Assembly (NCBI RefSeq): GCF_026212465.1
Contig: NC_080053.1
Location: 19,827,773 to 19,891,772, forward strand
Reading direction: 5' to 3'
From: Amaranthus tricolor
Taxonomy: Eukaryota > Streptophyta > Magnoliopsida > Caryophyllales > Amaranthaceae
Length of the DNA stretch: 64,000 nucleotides
The position numbers and the translations under genes are program-made. Below, piece by piece: positions 34,601 to 46,231 of the stretch (position 1 is the stretch's first letter; every line of letters begins with the position of its first letter). The notes under the pieces were generated by a model. It was not told the DNA's origin. It saw nothing but the letters and a program-made list of their open reading frames with translations, and did not search any database.

Positions 34601-37600
34601 TGATCACGCCATAGTACTTAAGGAGGGTACTGAACCTATTAGCCTACGACCTTACAGATACCCCTAGGGACAGAAGGATGAAATCGAGTCTTTAATTACG
34701 GATATGTTGACAGCATGGATAATTTAACCTTCACAGAGCCCATTCTCTAGTCCTGTCCTGTTGGTGAAAAAAAAGGATGGGTCGTGGCGTTTTTGCGTCT
34801 TTTATTAGGCGCTTAACAAGGCTACGGTTCCAAATAAGTTTCCGATTCCGATCATAGATGAGTTATTGGATGAGTTGAGTGGTGCTAAGGTGTTCAGTAA
34901 ACTTGACTTAAAATCCGGGTATTATCAGATTCGAATGAGGCGCGAGGATATTCAAAAACCAGCCTTCCGTACACACGAGGGTCACTATGAATTCTTGGTT
35001 ATGCCCTTCGGTTTAACCAACGCTCCGGCCACCTTCCAAGCGGTTATGAATGAGGTGTTCTGACCTTATTTAAGGAAGTCCGTGTTGGTCTTTTTCGATG
35101 ACATATTGATTTACAGCACGTCATGGAAGGCACGCATAGTACATTTACAACAGGTGTTAGAGTTACTCTCTAATCATCAACTCTTCGCAAATTGGAAGAA
35201 ATGTGATATTGGGAAGGAGGAGGTGGCATATCGGGGGCATGTTATTTCACAATCCGGGGTGGCGGTGGATCAATCGAAAATTTCAGCAATTACTTCTTGG
35301 CCTGTTCCTAAAAACATTCGGGAGCTCTGTGGATTTTTGGGTTTAACGGGTTATTATCGCAAGTTTGTGAAAGGCTATGCCACCATAGCAGCTCCTCTAA
35401 CTGCACAACTCAAGAAAGACCAATTTGGATGGAGTGAAGAGGCCACCCAAGCCTTTACAACACTGAAGCAAGCTATGACTCAGATTCCTGTGCTGGCTAT
35501 GCCAGACTTCAATCAATTGTTCATTATTGAAGCGGATGCATCCAGGTTTGGGGTTGGTGCGGTGCTTATGCAATCAGAACACCCCTTAGCCTTCTTCAGC
35601 AAGGTATTGGGGCAGCGAGCTCGGCAAAAATCCGTGTACGAAAAAGAGTTGATGGCAATTGTCCTTTCGGTGATGAAATGGCCCCAATATCTTCTGGGTC
35701 GGAAATTCATTATACGTACGGATCAACAAAGTCTCAGGTTCCTCATGGCTCAGAAGGAAGTGGGATCGGAGTATCAGAGGTGGATAGTAAATTATTGGGT
35801 TATGAATTCGAAATTCAGTACAAGCCGGGGGCTCATAATAAGGTGGCTGATGCGTTTTCTCGTAAGGAACACCCCGATATAGAGTGTAGCACTCTAATCT
35901 CAGCTGGAGGAATCAAATGGGAGGATTTCCAACAGCAAGTACACGCTGATCCCTTTATTCAACAATTGGTTCAAGCCATTCAACAAGGACAACCAGTGCC
36001 TAAAGGCTATAACATTGAACATGGGATTCTTAAATACAAAGGCAGGATGGTCATTCCAGGTGATTCGAACTTGGTCACCAAATTGTTGGCGGAGTACCAT
36101 GATTCAGCCATGGGTGGTCACTCGGGAGATTTTAAAACTTATCAGCGTTTGGCTTGAGAATGGTATTGGCCGGGGATGCGGCGTTGTGTATCCAAATACG
36201 TATCCTCTTGTATTGTCTACCAACGAAACAAACACTCAACCCTTAGTCCCGCGGGAATACTGCAACCATTACCAATCCCATCTCGAGTTTGGGAAGATTT
36301 GACAATGGACTTCATTGAGAAGCTGCCAAAATCTCAGGGGTATGACACAATATTGGTGGTGGTGGATCGCTTGACTAAATATGCCCATTTCATTCCTTTG
36401 AAGCATCCTTTTACGGCCCAAGGAGTGGCCGCAACGTTCATTTATGGGGTGGTTAGATTACATGGCTTTCCTTCTACTATCGTCTCAGATCGCGATAAAA
36501 TTTTTATGAGTCATTTCTGGCGGGAGTTATTTCGCCTTCAAGGCATTTACTTAAAAAGGAGCACAGCTTATCACCCACAAACGGATGGACAAAGTGAAGT
36601 GGTGAACAAGGGGCTTGAAACCTATCTCAGGTGTTTCATTAGAGAGAAACCTGAAAGCTGGAGTAAGTGGTTGGATTGGGCAGAGTACTGGTATAATACT
36701 TCCCATCACAACTCTTTATCGTGTACGCCTTTTAAGGCCTTACATGGACGAGACCCCCCTACCTTGATTCGTTTTAAGCAGGGTAGCACTGCAAATTCGT
36801 CCCTCGAGGAGCAGTTGCAAGAACGGGATGCTATACTCGATGATTTGAAGGCTCAATTACTTCAGGCTCAGCAAATCATGAAACACCAGGCTGATGTTAA
36901 AAGGAGAGATATGGAGTTTGCAGTAGAGGACTTGGTGTTTTTGAAATTGCAACCATACCGTCAAAAATCTGTAGTTACTAAGCTACATGAAAAGCTTGTT
37001 GCTCGTTACTTCAGGCCCTTTGAAGTATTGGAGAGAATCGGGAAAGTTGCCTATAAGTTATCCTTACCTCCAGAAGCCAAGATACATCCGGTCTTCCACA
37101 TCTCCCAACTCAAGAAGACCGTTGGCTCTGCACCGGTGTGCCCTACTATTCCTGCCTAGCTTACTGAGGATATGATTATGGTGGCTGAACCAGAGGAGAT
37201 TTTGGGGGTTCGTAATGCTTCTATTGTAGGGGCTATAACAGCAGAAGTGCTTGTCAAATGGAAGGGCCTTCCAGATTTTGAGGCAACTTGGGAGGACTAT
37301 GCTTCACTTGATCTTCGCTTTCCTGACTTTCACCTTGAGGACAAGGTGGCTTTTTTGGTGGGAGGTAATGCAAGGACTCAACTGGGCCAGCCCAATAAAC
37401 CGCCGGTCCTATTCACATATACAAGGAAGAGAGCAGCTAAGAATTGAAGAATTAATTAATTAATATTTTGGCTGTATTATGATGTCATTAGATTGTTAGT
37501 GATGTCAGCAGGTTATTCTTGTTTTGTTTAAATACCTGATACATGCATTGTATTGGGTATCAAAAGAAAAGTTTGTTATTGAGCTTGCTCACCTGGGAGA

Positions 37601-40600
37601 AAGCCTCCTCTTGAAGTGGGGTATACTATCATCTTTATTTTTATACTTACACAGAAATATAATCAAAAACCTAACAACTTATCCTATTTACTTCTAATTC
37701 CAGTATATATATTACTTGATTCTTTACAGTTCATTTTGTGACTTAGCCTGTTATGAAGATTTTTAATGATTTTGGTTGGTTAAGATATTAAGCATAGAAT
37801 TTAAATGGCTCTATAGAGATATTACGCAATAGAGATGTTGGTACTAAATGGGGGTATTTGAAATGATATGTAGTATGATTTTTGATGAAATGCACCATGT
37901 CCTTCCGATGATAATCAAAATCTCATCATAAAGAAGCTTTTTGTTCATAATTTTTCATTGTCATCTCATATGATCTTTTCAAATGGTAATACATTAGAAT
38001 TTTTTGAAGAAAAAGAGATGATTGAAGGAGAACAAGCATGACCATTAAACTTGTCAAGAAGTTTTTTTAAGAGAACTTCTGACCCAAATTACACTTACTT
38101 TTTATTACCATTCCCACTTAGTACCGACAAATCAAACAGGCCATTAATGCAATAGTGATGTGCCTTTAAGGTTCAAGGGAAAAACTTACTAGAATAGATC
38201 ACTGTAGACGATAGGGGTACTAAGATGCGTATGTCAAGATGAATGAATTTTTAAATGAAGACATGAAAAGGGTTTTGAAGACAAAATGACTAAAAAACCT
38301 TTTTGTTTGTTTGATTGAAAGTAGACGGAAAAAAAGTGTAATGTTAAAGTTAAGAAGTTTAGAAGAGGAAAAGGTAGTTCGAAGATGACTTGGATAACAA
38401 GAGTGAAGAATGACATGAAAAATTGGGATTTGCAAGAGCATATGGCAATGGATAGAAATGAACATCAAAGGAGAATATATGTAGATAGGGCCGGATGAAT
38501 TATATGTTAGCCAGATTTTCCCACATTAATTGTTTTGGTTCATGCCAACCTCATAACTGTTTTGATATTGTTGTTCAAGTCAAGTTGTCAATTGAGCACA
38601 CACCAGTCCTTTGTAGTTCTTAACTCTAGATTTTAGTGTGACTTGTTATTAGAACATCTGAAATATTTTAGCAGATGCATAATTTTGTACTAACTCTTGG
38701 TTTGATGATCTAATTTAGAACTGTTGTGGTCTTGTTAGGTGAACTTTACCATTTTGATCTTATTTCTAGAGATTTAAGATTGATGGAAAATTGGAAATTA
38801 AGTTTTGTTCTTTGATAGAGTTTTATGTTTCTTCCCGTTGCTTTTGAAAGTAAATGTCTAAATGGAAAAAGTAATATTATCTTCTTCCTGGTTGTACTTT
38901 GCAATAAATTACTTTTTTTTTTCTTTTCTACTTCAATATAGTGTTTGCAATTGGTAAATACCATATGTGCCATCAAGCCACTTTGTATTTTCAATTTTTC
39001 AGACATTTGATCAATTGACACGATTGATTCATAGATTGTAATGTTAGGATTTATAACATATCTTGGGGTCTCAACTATCAACTTAAGCTTTTGGTTGAGT
39101 TGGTTCCTTGACATGGTATTAGAGACGGAAATTTGATTGATTGCTCCCACATGTGAGTGATTGGAGTCATTCTCCCATTGCCATATGGTTTCTAAATGGT
39201 ATCTCCTTGGCTATGATTTGTGTATACTCGTGTTTCTTGATTATCTGTTGTTATTGTCAATAAGTCCAACTTAACTCAACATGGTTTTAGAAGCTTGCGT
39301 GACAAGAGGTAGGCCTGTGTGCATCTGCATCTCCACTTCTAGCCCGAAGGGCTCTCGTGTGAAGGGGCATGTTAAGATTTATAATATATTATGGGGCCTC
39401 AACCATTAGCTTAAGTTGTTGGTTCAGTTGGTCCCTTGACAATCAAATGGAACTTCTTGTGAAATTCAACCTATCTTCTTTCCCGTCCCACCCTAAGATT
39501 TTGTTTGTGAGGGCAGCAGATAACAAGTAAATTGAGGTCTCTTTCCTCCTTTATGTAGTTCATTTTCCAACCTTAGCTCTGTTGTTTATTTGTTTGTTTG
39601 TTATGTTTGTTTTATTCCTGTTCTTATACCTTTACTATAACCTGACTTTATCTGACTTCTTGGGAGATATTGGATAATAGTTTTTGAGTCCATGTGACGC
39701 AGCTTGAGCATTTGGTTTTGTGCTACTAGAATAGAATTTGTAGTTACAAAGTTGTTTGTTCATTCTGTTTATGTTGTTAATGAATGCAACTATTTCACCG
39801 TTTATCCTAAGGTTATTGATCTTTTTTCGTCTAATGTTTTCCAAATTTCAGTTTAGTAGGCAAGGTTGCTAAGAAAATACCAGCAATAAAGCCTCTAGCA
39901 AGAAGTAGGACTGTAGGTTCCTTGTTTTCTCCTTTTGGTAAAGGCATGCCTATATCCTTCCTCTCTATTCGCTTCATACCATATTTCTTTTTCTTAAATG
40001 CATTTGTAATGTCCTTTGTGATGTGCACACAGACTTGAGATTCTTGGATGTACATGTACATGACAATCTTAATGAAGATAATTCTCCGACTGCAGTACTC
40101 GAAGCGTGTAATGATGACTTAGACGTAGAAGCCAATTCATCAAAGGCTTCATCTCTTTGTCTTCCTTCCAAACCTTATTTTAAATGGAAGAAACTTTTTA
40201 AATTATGGAAAAAGAAATCAAAACACTTTTCAAGTAAAACTTCGGTTAAAAAGATATGCAGTAAAGTGGTTAAGAGCAGATTCAACCCAAAAATTAATGC
40301 TAATATGTGCAAGATGAAGGCCTCTTGGAAGATTTTCTCCTTCTCTGAACTTCAAAAGGCGACTAGCAATTTCAGTAAAGGTCTTTGCTTGAATCAACAC
40401 TTGGAAGTCTTTCAATATTGGGAAAATTATCAGAAAGCACCTAATAATTTTTTTTCAGATTGTACCTAATAAAAAAAATTTTGCCAATAAATACCTAACA
40501 AAAAATTTCTTTTCCAAAGACTACCGACTAACGTTTGCTTTCAGTTGACCATCAATTTTGTGGTTGACTGGGCAGGCATAACATTGACGGTCAACTGCGA

Positions 40601-43600
40601 GAAACGATAGTTGGTAGTCTTTGGAAAAGAAATTTTTTTGTTAGGTATCAGCAAAAAACTTTTTATTAGGTACTTTTTGGAAAAAAATGTTGTAAGGTAT
40701 TTTCTAGTAATTTTTCATTCACTTTATTAAGATTTTTAGCAAGACTTGGGTATGAAGCTAAATGTTTAATATTTTTTATGTTCTGCCATTAAAATGCAGA
40801 GAACCTGATCGGAAAAGGTGGTTTTGCCGAAGTTCACAAGGGATGTTTAAAAGGAGGGCAGTTGGTGGCGGTTAAACGCTTGACGTTAGAAGAAAATGAT
40901 GAAAGGGTTAATAGCTTTCTTTCTGAGCTTGGTATTATGGCCCATGTGGATCATCCTAATACTGCTACTTTAATTGGCTATGGAGTAGAAGGCGGACTTT
41001 TCATCGTCATGCAATTGTCGTCACTTGGAAGTCTAAGATCTCTTCTTAATGGTTTGTTCGAAATTACTTTATTTTTCCGAATTATGTGATCTGAGGTCAT
41101 TTAAATTACTCTTGCATATTTTTTTGTCGTATCAGATTCAAGGGAAAACATAGAGTGGAGAATTCGGTATAAAATTGCATTAGGAACAGCTGATGGGCTG
41201 ATGTATCTTCATGACCGTTGCCAACGGAGAATCATTCACAGAGATATCAAAGCTGATAATATATTACTTACCGAGGACTATGAGCCTCAGGTATCAATTT
41301 TTAAACTAGGAAACCGAGATATGATTTTAGCGCCTAGCGGTTGATAATTAATTGTCTCCTTGTGTGAGGATTTTATATTTTGATTATATAACCATAAACT
41401 TTGTTTAGATATGTGATTTTGGACTTGCAAAATGGTTACCAAAACAATGGACTCATCACTGCATATTCAAATTCGAAGGCACTTTTGGGTAAGTGAGTTC
41501 AAGATCCTTGTTGATTATGTCGATTTACCTCAATTAATTTCTACCGTCTTCCATGGCAGTTATTTTGCCCCCGAATACTTCATGTATGGCATAGTGGATG
41601 AAAAAACAGATGTCTTTGCTTTTGGGGTGCTGCTTTTGGAGCTTATTACGGGTCAACGAGCTTTCAATAGTGAAAGACAAAGCATTCTGTTATGGGTTTG
41701 TTTCGACTTTCCCGCCAATGTTTAATAACTTGTCGTGTGTTTTGAATGTAAGCTCATTGAATTCAGATGTAATTCCTCTTTGTTCAGGCAAAACCGTATC
41801 TTGATGAACACGACCTGAAGAATCTTGTTGATCCTGTGCTTGGTGATGATTATGATGCGGAGGAGTTGGATCGCATGGTCTTGACTGCTGCCTTGTGTAC
41901 ACAGCAGGCTCCAGTTTTGCGGCCCCAAATGAACCAGGCAAGTTATAGTTAGACTTTGTCTGCTTTAACCATTGTATTTGTCTTTTAACTCGCCACTTTA
42001 TCACAAATGCGTAGCTTGTCGGTCTAGTGGTAAGGTGATAGAAGAAAATAAAATCACAAAAGGTGATAGATTGGCAAATTGATTTCAATTCGGGTTAGTT
42101 CAACTTGGGTTTCGATTTTTCAGAATCCGGTCTTGTATTAGTTGGAGCAGGTACTACTTTCCTCATATTAGGTCCTAGGTTCGATACTCACCAAGCTCTC
42201 CTCTTTTCTCGGCCAACCCTGTAATCCAAAAAATGTTGGTTTTTGATTTATTAGTTGTTGAGGGAATGAAAGCCTACCTTGCCTCCTTTTTCCGTATGAT
42301 CTTGGCTTCGACTGGTTTTAGTTGCTTGCTATACGATCATAGCTTAATAAGATAATAACAAAAAATACACCATCATTCCCAAAGTAGTCCCTACATTCAC
42401 CTTTCTCAAAATATATAAGGGGAGCTAGAAAGTAGAAGTAAAAAAGTTGATGGGTTGTAGGGTCCCACATCTATTACAAGAATATAGCTCATTTTTGGTA
42501 TATGTTGTAATTTTCCGTCTTTAGCCAAGAGGGCAATAGAAAAATGCTCTCTTGGCTGTCCTTGTAGAATCAGAGTATATGTTGCCCTCTTTTTCAAGTT
42601 CAACAAGGTTACGTTTAGCCGTCTTTGTCAATTACAATTGCCCACTTTGAAAGTTAAAGACGACAAATAAAGTTTTCTTTCTTTGTAAAACAATGAGGGT
42701 GAATGAGAGTTTATAACATATTATGGGACTACAACCATCAACCTAAGTTTTTGGTTTAGTTGGTCCCTTGATATGGTATCAGATGCAGAATTCATTTGTT
42801 CCCTCACTTGTCATAGTACCTGAAATAATATCCACACAAGGCCAGCTTCATCCACATATATCAAAAATCACAACTCACAGCATACTAAGAGAACCACATC
42901 GTTTTTCTCACGAACAAAAACCATCCTTTTCAGAACCAGAGATATATACTATGTAGAATTTAGGGTATTCCGTTATAAACAACAAATATTTACAAAAGAG
43001 ATATAGGAAATCACTGAATACAACACAAAAAAAAAACCTACTTTTTACCAGCACTACGGAAATATCAAAACCGGTCGAGTGATTGGAGGAGGAACGACTG
43101 TGAAATAAGTGTTGATTATTTGAAAAATGGAGCAAAGTGCAGTTTCAAATTCCATAATTGCCCTATATGAATTAAGAGTTTCCCCATAGTGAATAGCAAG
43201 GCCGCATGGCATCACGTTGGCTGCGTTGTAAAGGTTTTCAAAAATAACGAATCGATATTTTCCGTGTTTTAAAGATGTAAAGAAACTGCATTTTGGGCCA
43301 TATCAAGGGATATCTTATGGTTTTGACCGATATTTTGACTTTACGGTAACCCATCACTTCCATTACCACATCACTGTTTTGCTACCGCAATCACGAGCGT
43401 TATCGCATTTTTACTCTATGAGCTCCCCTCCAATCAAAACATTTGAAAATCTGATCAGCACTCTTAACAGAAGAAAGCATAACTTAATTTTGAAAAATCC
43501 CGTTCAAAACTGTCATTATCTACTGACTCACACGGCATGACAAGGAAAATATGTAAACATTTGATCAACATATCACTTTCTTCGGTCAATTTCTTCCTCT

Positions 43601-44574
43601 GCGCTTTTCGAAGTTCAAACCTTCCACTTTTCCAAAGGTGCATATTTTGATCTTCTATGCAAATGACCAACCTTTCGTCTATAAACAAGTTAACACAGAA
43701 AAATGGGTACAGGGTGAATTTCAAAGACTATGAGGGAATGTGTCTTATTCAAGAATGCAAAACTTTGAAAATCCCGGCAGTATGCAAGATGACGCACGGT
43801 TTACTCATTTTGTCTTTAATATCCGCAACTCCAAGATCTTCTCTTATTTCTTCATTTTAAAATTTTATCCTTTCGGATATGTCTACTTATCCATCTCATC
43901 ATATGCATCTCAACTACTCTCTACAATAATTCTTTTTTTCCTGAAAGCCCAACATTCAAACACATGTAATTGTGGTTTTTTTGAAAGAAAAACTCATAAT
44001 AGTATTGGCCTAATCGTATTCGGTAGAATTTTCATCTAATCTAAATAGCACACCTCGATCGCATAATTTTCAGTTGCACTCTTCATTTGAGTCATCCACA
44101 TTGAGTTTTATTCTTTACATCTTAATTAATATCTCCGCTCGTTCATGTGAAAATTTGTTCAAAGGTACTTGAAACACTCGCATACGGGAAAATCCTTCGT
44201 ATCTAATCATAGGAGGAACTTCACTGAATGAGAAAAAGTCTCAAGCAGGGCGATTATTTTACAATTACCTGTCGAATTGAACTACTAGGACAATATTCAT
44301 CGTATCGTCGTTGTGCACGTTTCGTGTAATGCTGTTATTTAAATTGATGTACTCTTTGAAGTTGCTGAGTATGGTCACATGGATTCTCTTATTTCAGGTC
44401 ACTGTTCTGCTGAGAGGAGATGATTACTATCCCGAAAACAAGAAAGAAAAGCAAGCAAAGAATATGCGTAGGACGTATTCCGAAGAGATTTTCGATGCTA
44501 AAGAATACAACTCAACAAAGCATCTAAATGAAATGCGACGCCATAGACAGATTGCTTTCGGTGCCATCGAATGA
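31673..44574 (+). CDS. Receptor-like cytoplasmic Ser/Thr kinase, RLCK-VI (RBK1/RBK2-like)
   Basis: Predicted exons: 31673-31701, 39852-39916, 40033-40380, 40800-41051, 41136-41290, 41409-41488, 41560-41695, 41788-41937, 44398-44574; total 463 aa, the usual length of RBK-type kinases. All junctions keep phase. The N-terminus has the SPTAVLEAC motif of group VI-A and a Lys-rich linker. The kinase domain starts at [15 protein letters not shown]: glycine loop [11 protein letters not shown], catalytic Lys in [14 protein letters not shown] (RD kinase), DFG in [29 protein letters not shown]. There is no transmembrane segment, so it is cytosolic. Relatives bind and are activated by ROP GTPases and act in pathogen and polarity signalling. 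Intron 1 is 8.15 kb with a full chromovirus and a TRIM; intron 8 (2.46 kb) starts with GC. Start codon chosen because its 29 coding bases join exon 2 in phase; exon 1 is the least certain. Confidence 0.88.
32321..32684 (+). repeat. 5' LTR of chromovirus (364 bp)
   Basis: TGCAAGGACTCAACTGGG to TTGATTCTTTACA. It differs from the 3' LTR by about nine substitutions and one 4-base indel (GGTTGTTATTTCTTG versus GGTTATTCTTG), about 2-3 percent. Confidence 0.95.
32689..32700 (+). other. Primer binding site of chromovirus
   Basis: TGGTATCAGAGC, four bases after the LTR; initiator tRNA-Met type. Confidence 0.85.
32897..33920 (+). pseudogene. Chromovirus gag
   Basis: 272 intact codons to the TAA at 33713: N-terminal coiled-coil-like segment, then the retrotransposon gag core ([56 protein letters not shown]). 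The zinc-knuckle region (LCFRCD, then GHKCRRRE) follows after the stop and a change of frame, with another stop between its cysteines. Particle formation is not possible from this copy as it stands. Confidence 0.85.
33939..37159 (+). pseudogene. Chromovirus pol (PR-RT-RNase H-IN), multiple stops and a frameshift
   Basis: Protease [11 protein letters not shown] has Pro where the family has DSG. RT has [26 protein letters not shown] and the catalytic [10 protein letters not shown]; RNase H has [15 protein letters not shown] and [12 protein letters not shown]; integrase has [14 protein letters not shown] and [10 protein letters not shown], the DDE residues, while one zinc-finger Cys is Tyr (CIVYQRNK). 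In-frame stops are at 34665-34667, 34725-34727, 34806-34808, 35061-35063, 36155-36157 and 37157-37159; a frameshift lies between RNase H and integrase near 35790. Most stops replace expected Gln or Arg codons, i.e. C-to-T changes. Confidence 0.9.
37160..37447 (+). pseudogene. Chromodomain at the C-terminus of chromovirus pol, reading into the 3' LTR
   Basis: After the stop at 37157-37159 the same frame encodes a chromodomain: [37 protein letters not shown]. Such domains direct integration through modified histone tails. The frame then crosses the LTR start at 37369 and ends at 37445-37447, so the last 26 or so residues are LTR-encoded. Confidence 0.85.
37369..37728 (+). repeat. 3' LTR of chromovirus (360 bp)
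   Basis: Same ends as the 5' LTR, preceded by the purine-rich GGTGGGAGGTAA and followed by the GTTCA target duplication. Confidence 0.95.
39042..39441 (+). mobile_element. TRIM (terminal-repeat retrotransposon in miniature), 400 bp
   Basis: Two 72-base terminal repeats, 39042-39113 and 39370-39441 (TGTTA(A/G)GATTTATAA ... CTTGACA), about 82 percent alike. The first is followed by TGGTATTAGAGACGG, a degraded tRNA-Met primer site. The second is preceded by TGTGAAGGGGCA, a polypurine tract. No coding capacity. No clear target duplication (TGTAA versus ATCAA), so it is old or rearranged. It lies in intron 1 of the kinase gene. Confidence 0.8.
40421..40716. repeat. MITE, short copy, in kinase intron 3
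   Basis: A hairpin: left arm (GGAAAATTATCAGAAAGCACC, ACCTAACAAAAAATTTCTTTTC, AAAGACTACC) is inverted on the right (GGTAGTCTTTGGAAAAGAAA, TTGTTAGGTATCAGC, AGGTATTTTCTAG). Same family as 47007-47442. Confidence 0.75.
42014..42235 (+). repeat. SINE-like sequence in kinase intron 8
   Basis: AGCTTGTCGGTCTAGTGGTAAGG resembles a tRNA-derived box A and GGTCCTAGGTTCGATACTC a box B. They are about 160 bases apart rather than 30-50, so an insertion of about 120 bases between them, or chance, must be assumed. Confidence 0.4.
42704..42786 (+). repeat. TRIM terminal-repeat fragment with primer site
   Basis: Matches the terminal repeat at 39042-39113 (GTTTATAACATATTATGGG, TTGGTCCCTTGAT) followed by TGGTATCAGATGC. 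No second repeat was found nearby, so it is a truncated copy, in intron 8 of the kinase gene. Confidence 0.65.
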
Positions 44575-44604
44575 ATCGTTTTACCTTTAGCCAAATTTCG
44601 GTCA

Positions 44605-44800
44605 CACAAAATGTTCGTCAAGACGTACAGAAACCAACTCCGTGTTTGTTGCGCAACCATCAACATAGTTTATGGCTTAATTGTGTAGGACATAGATATC
44701 TGAACGATAGTCGATACATTTGCTAAGACGTTTAGAAAACAACTACGTGCTCGTTGAGCGAACCATCATAATAGTTTATGGCTGAATTTTATAGGACATC
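44605..44800. repeat. Tandem duplication after the kinase stop codon
   Basis: Two copies, period 105, beginning AAGACGT at 44620 and 44725, sharing CATCA(A/T)(C/A)ATAGTTTATGGCT and TAGGACAT. Lies in the likely 3' UTR. Confidence 0.7.
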
Positions 44801-44998
44801 CTGATATTTCCATCCTTTGTTTTCCTTTTTGATTGTTGTATAATGTAAATGCTTATTTACATCAAATTCTTGACAAGTCACAATTCATAAATGTATATAT
44901 CATTGATTTGGAGTTGTGTTGTTGAATGAGGAGAAAGATGAGTGTGAAACCCTTGTTTTATTTGTTTCTGTTTGCACCCAGAGTATGTGAAAAATTTA

Positions 44999-45238
44999 CG
45001 GTCCGTTTGGTAATCAGTACTAAATGTTGGGAATAGTAATAGAAAGTTAGTGTAATTTTAGTAGGAAAATCTCTTGACGAATAAAATAGTCAAGCTTATT
45101 TTCCTTCAATAATTTCATTTTCCTTTAACCATTTAAACATGTGGTATTAGATGGTAATGGAAAATTGTAAATAAAAAAATTACACTACAAATCAATCTCA
45201 ATATCACCAATTAGTATCGTTAACCAAATGGGCCGTGA
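44999..45238. repeat. hAT-type MITE
   Basis: CGGTCCGTTTGGTAATCAGTACTAA at the left is inverted as TTAGTATCGTTAACCAAATGGGCCG at the right. Length 240 bp. The (G)GGCC(G)TTTGG terminal motif is common in plant hAT MITEs. Confidence 0.65.
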
Positions 45239-45604
45239 GTGACAAATTAACACAATGTTGAATTTGGAGTTCTGACAACTATCTTTGCTAAATGCTGTAT
45301 CTAGACCTGTCAAAACAATCAATCGAGTAGGTTTCAGATATGGTTGTGTTTGATTAGATCAATTTAAGATTAGGTTATTTTTTCATCATTAATTTTTTTA
45401 AAAAAGTAAATGATAATTATTTTTGGTTTCATAGAAAATAATTTTATACTCCATTAAAGAATATCAATATCTACAATAAAGATATGTTAAATCAAAATTT
45501 TAAAAAATTGACAAAATATAGTGGATTTTGAATAAAATGATGATTTGCAAATGAAAATCCTAATATGCAATTGACAAAATTTTAAAATGTTAGGTTTTGG
45601 GTTT

Positions 45605-46173
45605 TGCTCAAGTTTGAGAATGATTTGCCTTAACTAATGTTGGAAAAGAAAAAAATATTTACTTTGTGGTTCACTAAAATATATTTTCCAAACTAGTATC
45701 CATTTATAAATAAAGCTATTTATTTGAGGTTTGAAAGTTCTAAACCTTTTAATTCTATCCAAAGCTAAAATAACTCAAAATTAAATAAGAATTGAAACTC
45801 TTACCTAGCAAATGGAATTCCAAAATAATTTTTATTCTTATTGTTATGTTACAGTAGCTTTTGATGCAATATAATAAGTTAGTCTTACTTCTTTTTGTGT
45901 TTGTTTTCTTTGACAAGTTCTATTGGGTTTAGCTATTTTTTTATTTTTATTTTTTGACTTTTTAAAAAATATTTTGCTATTTTTACATGTAAAAACTTAA
46001 GCTCATATCGGTTTATTTCTTTGATCAAACTTATTTTTTAAGTTTGAAAAAAAAAATCATTTTGTGACTATGGTTGAATTTCAAAAGTCTAATTTAATTA
46101 ACAATAAATTAGTTATGCAACTTAATAATAGTGAGAATTGTAAATATTAGTACATTCAACAATATAAACAAAG

Positions 46174-46231
<58 letters not shown>

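Larger units (their letters stand above)
32321..37728 (+). mobile_element. Ty3/Gypsy chromovirus in intron 1 of the kinase gene (5408 bp)
   Basis: LTRs 32321-32684 and 37369-37728, perfect 5-bp target duplication GTTCA (32316-32320 and 37729-37733), tRNA-Met primer site, gag, PR-RT-RH-IN and a chromodomain. It has the same orientation as the host gene. The short LTRs, compact size and C-terminal chromodomain suggest a Reina-like chromovirus, though I would not exclude Tekay. All ORFs carry stops. Confidence 0.95.

Noticed and set aside
35678..36157. ORF at the RNase H/integrase junction as a separate gene
   Set aside because: It is the chromovirus pol in the frame used after the frameshift near 35790.
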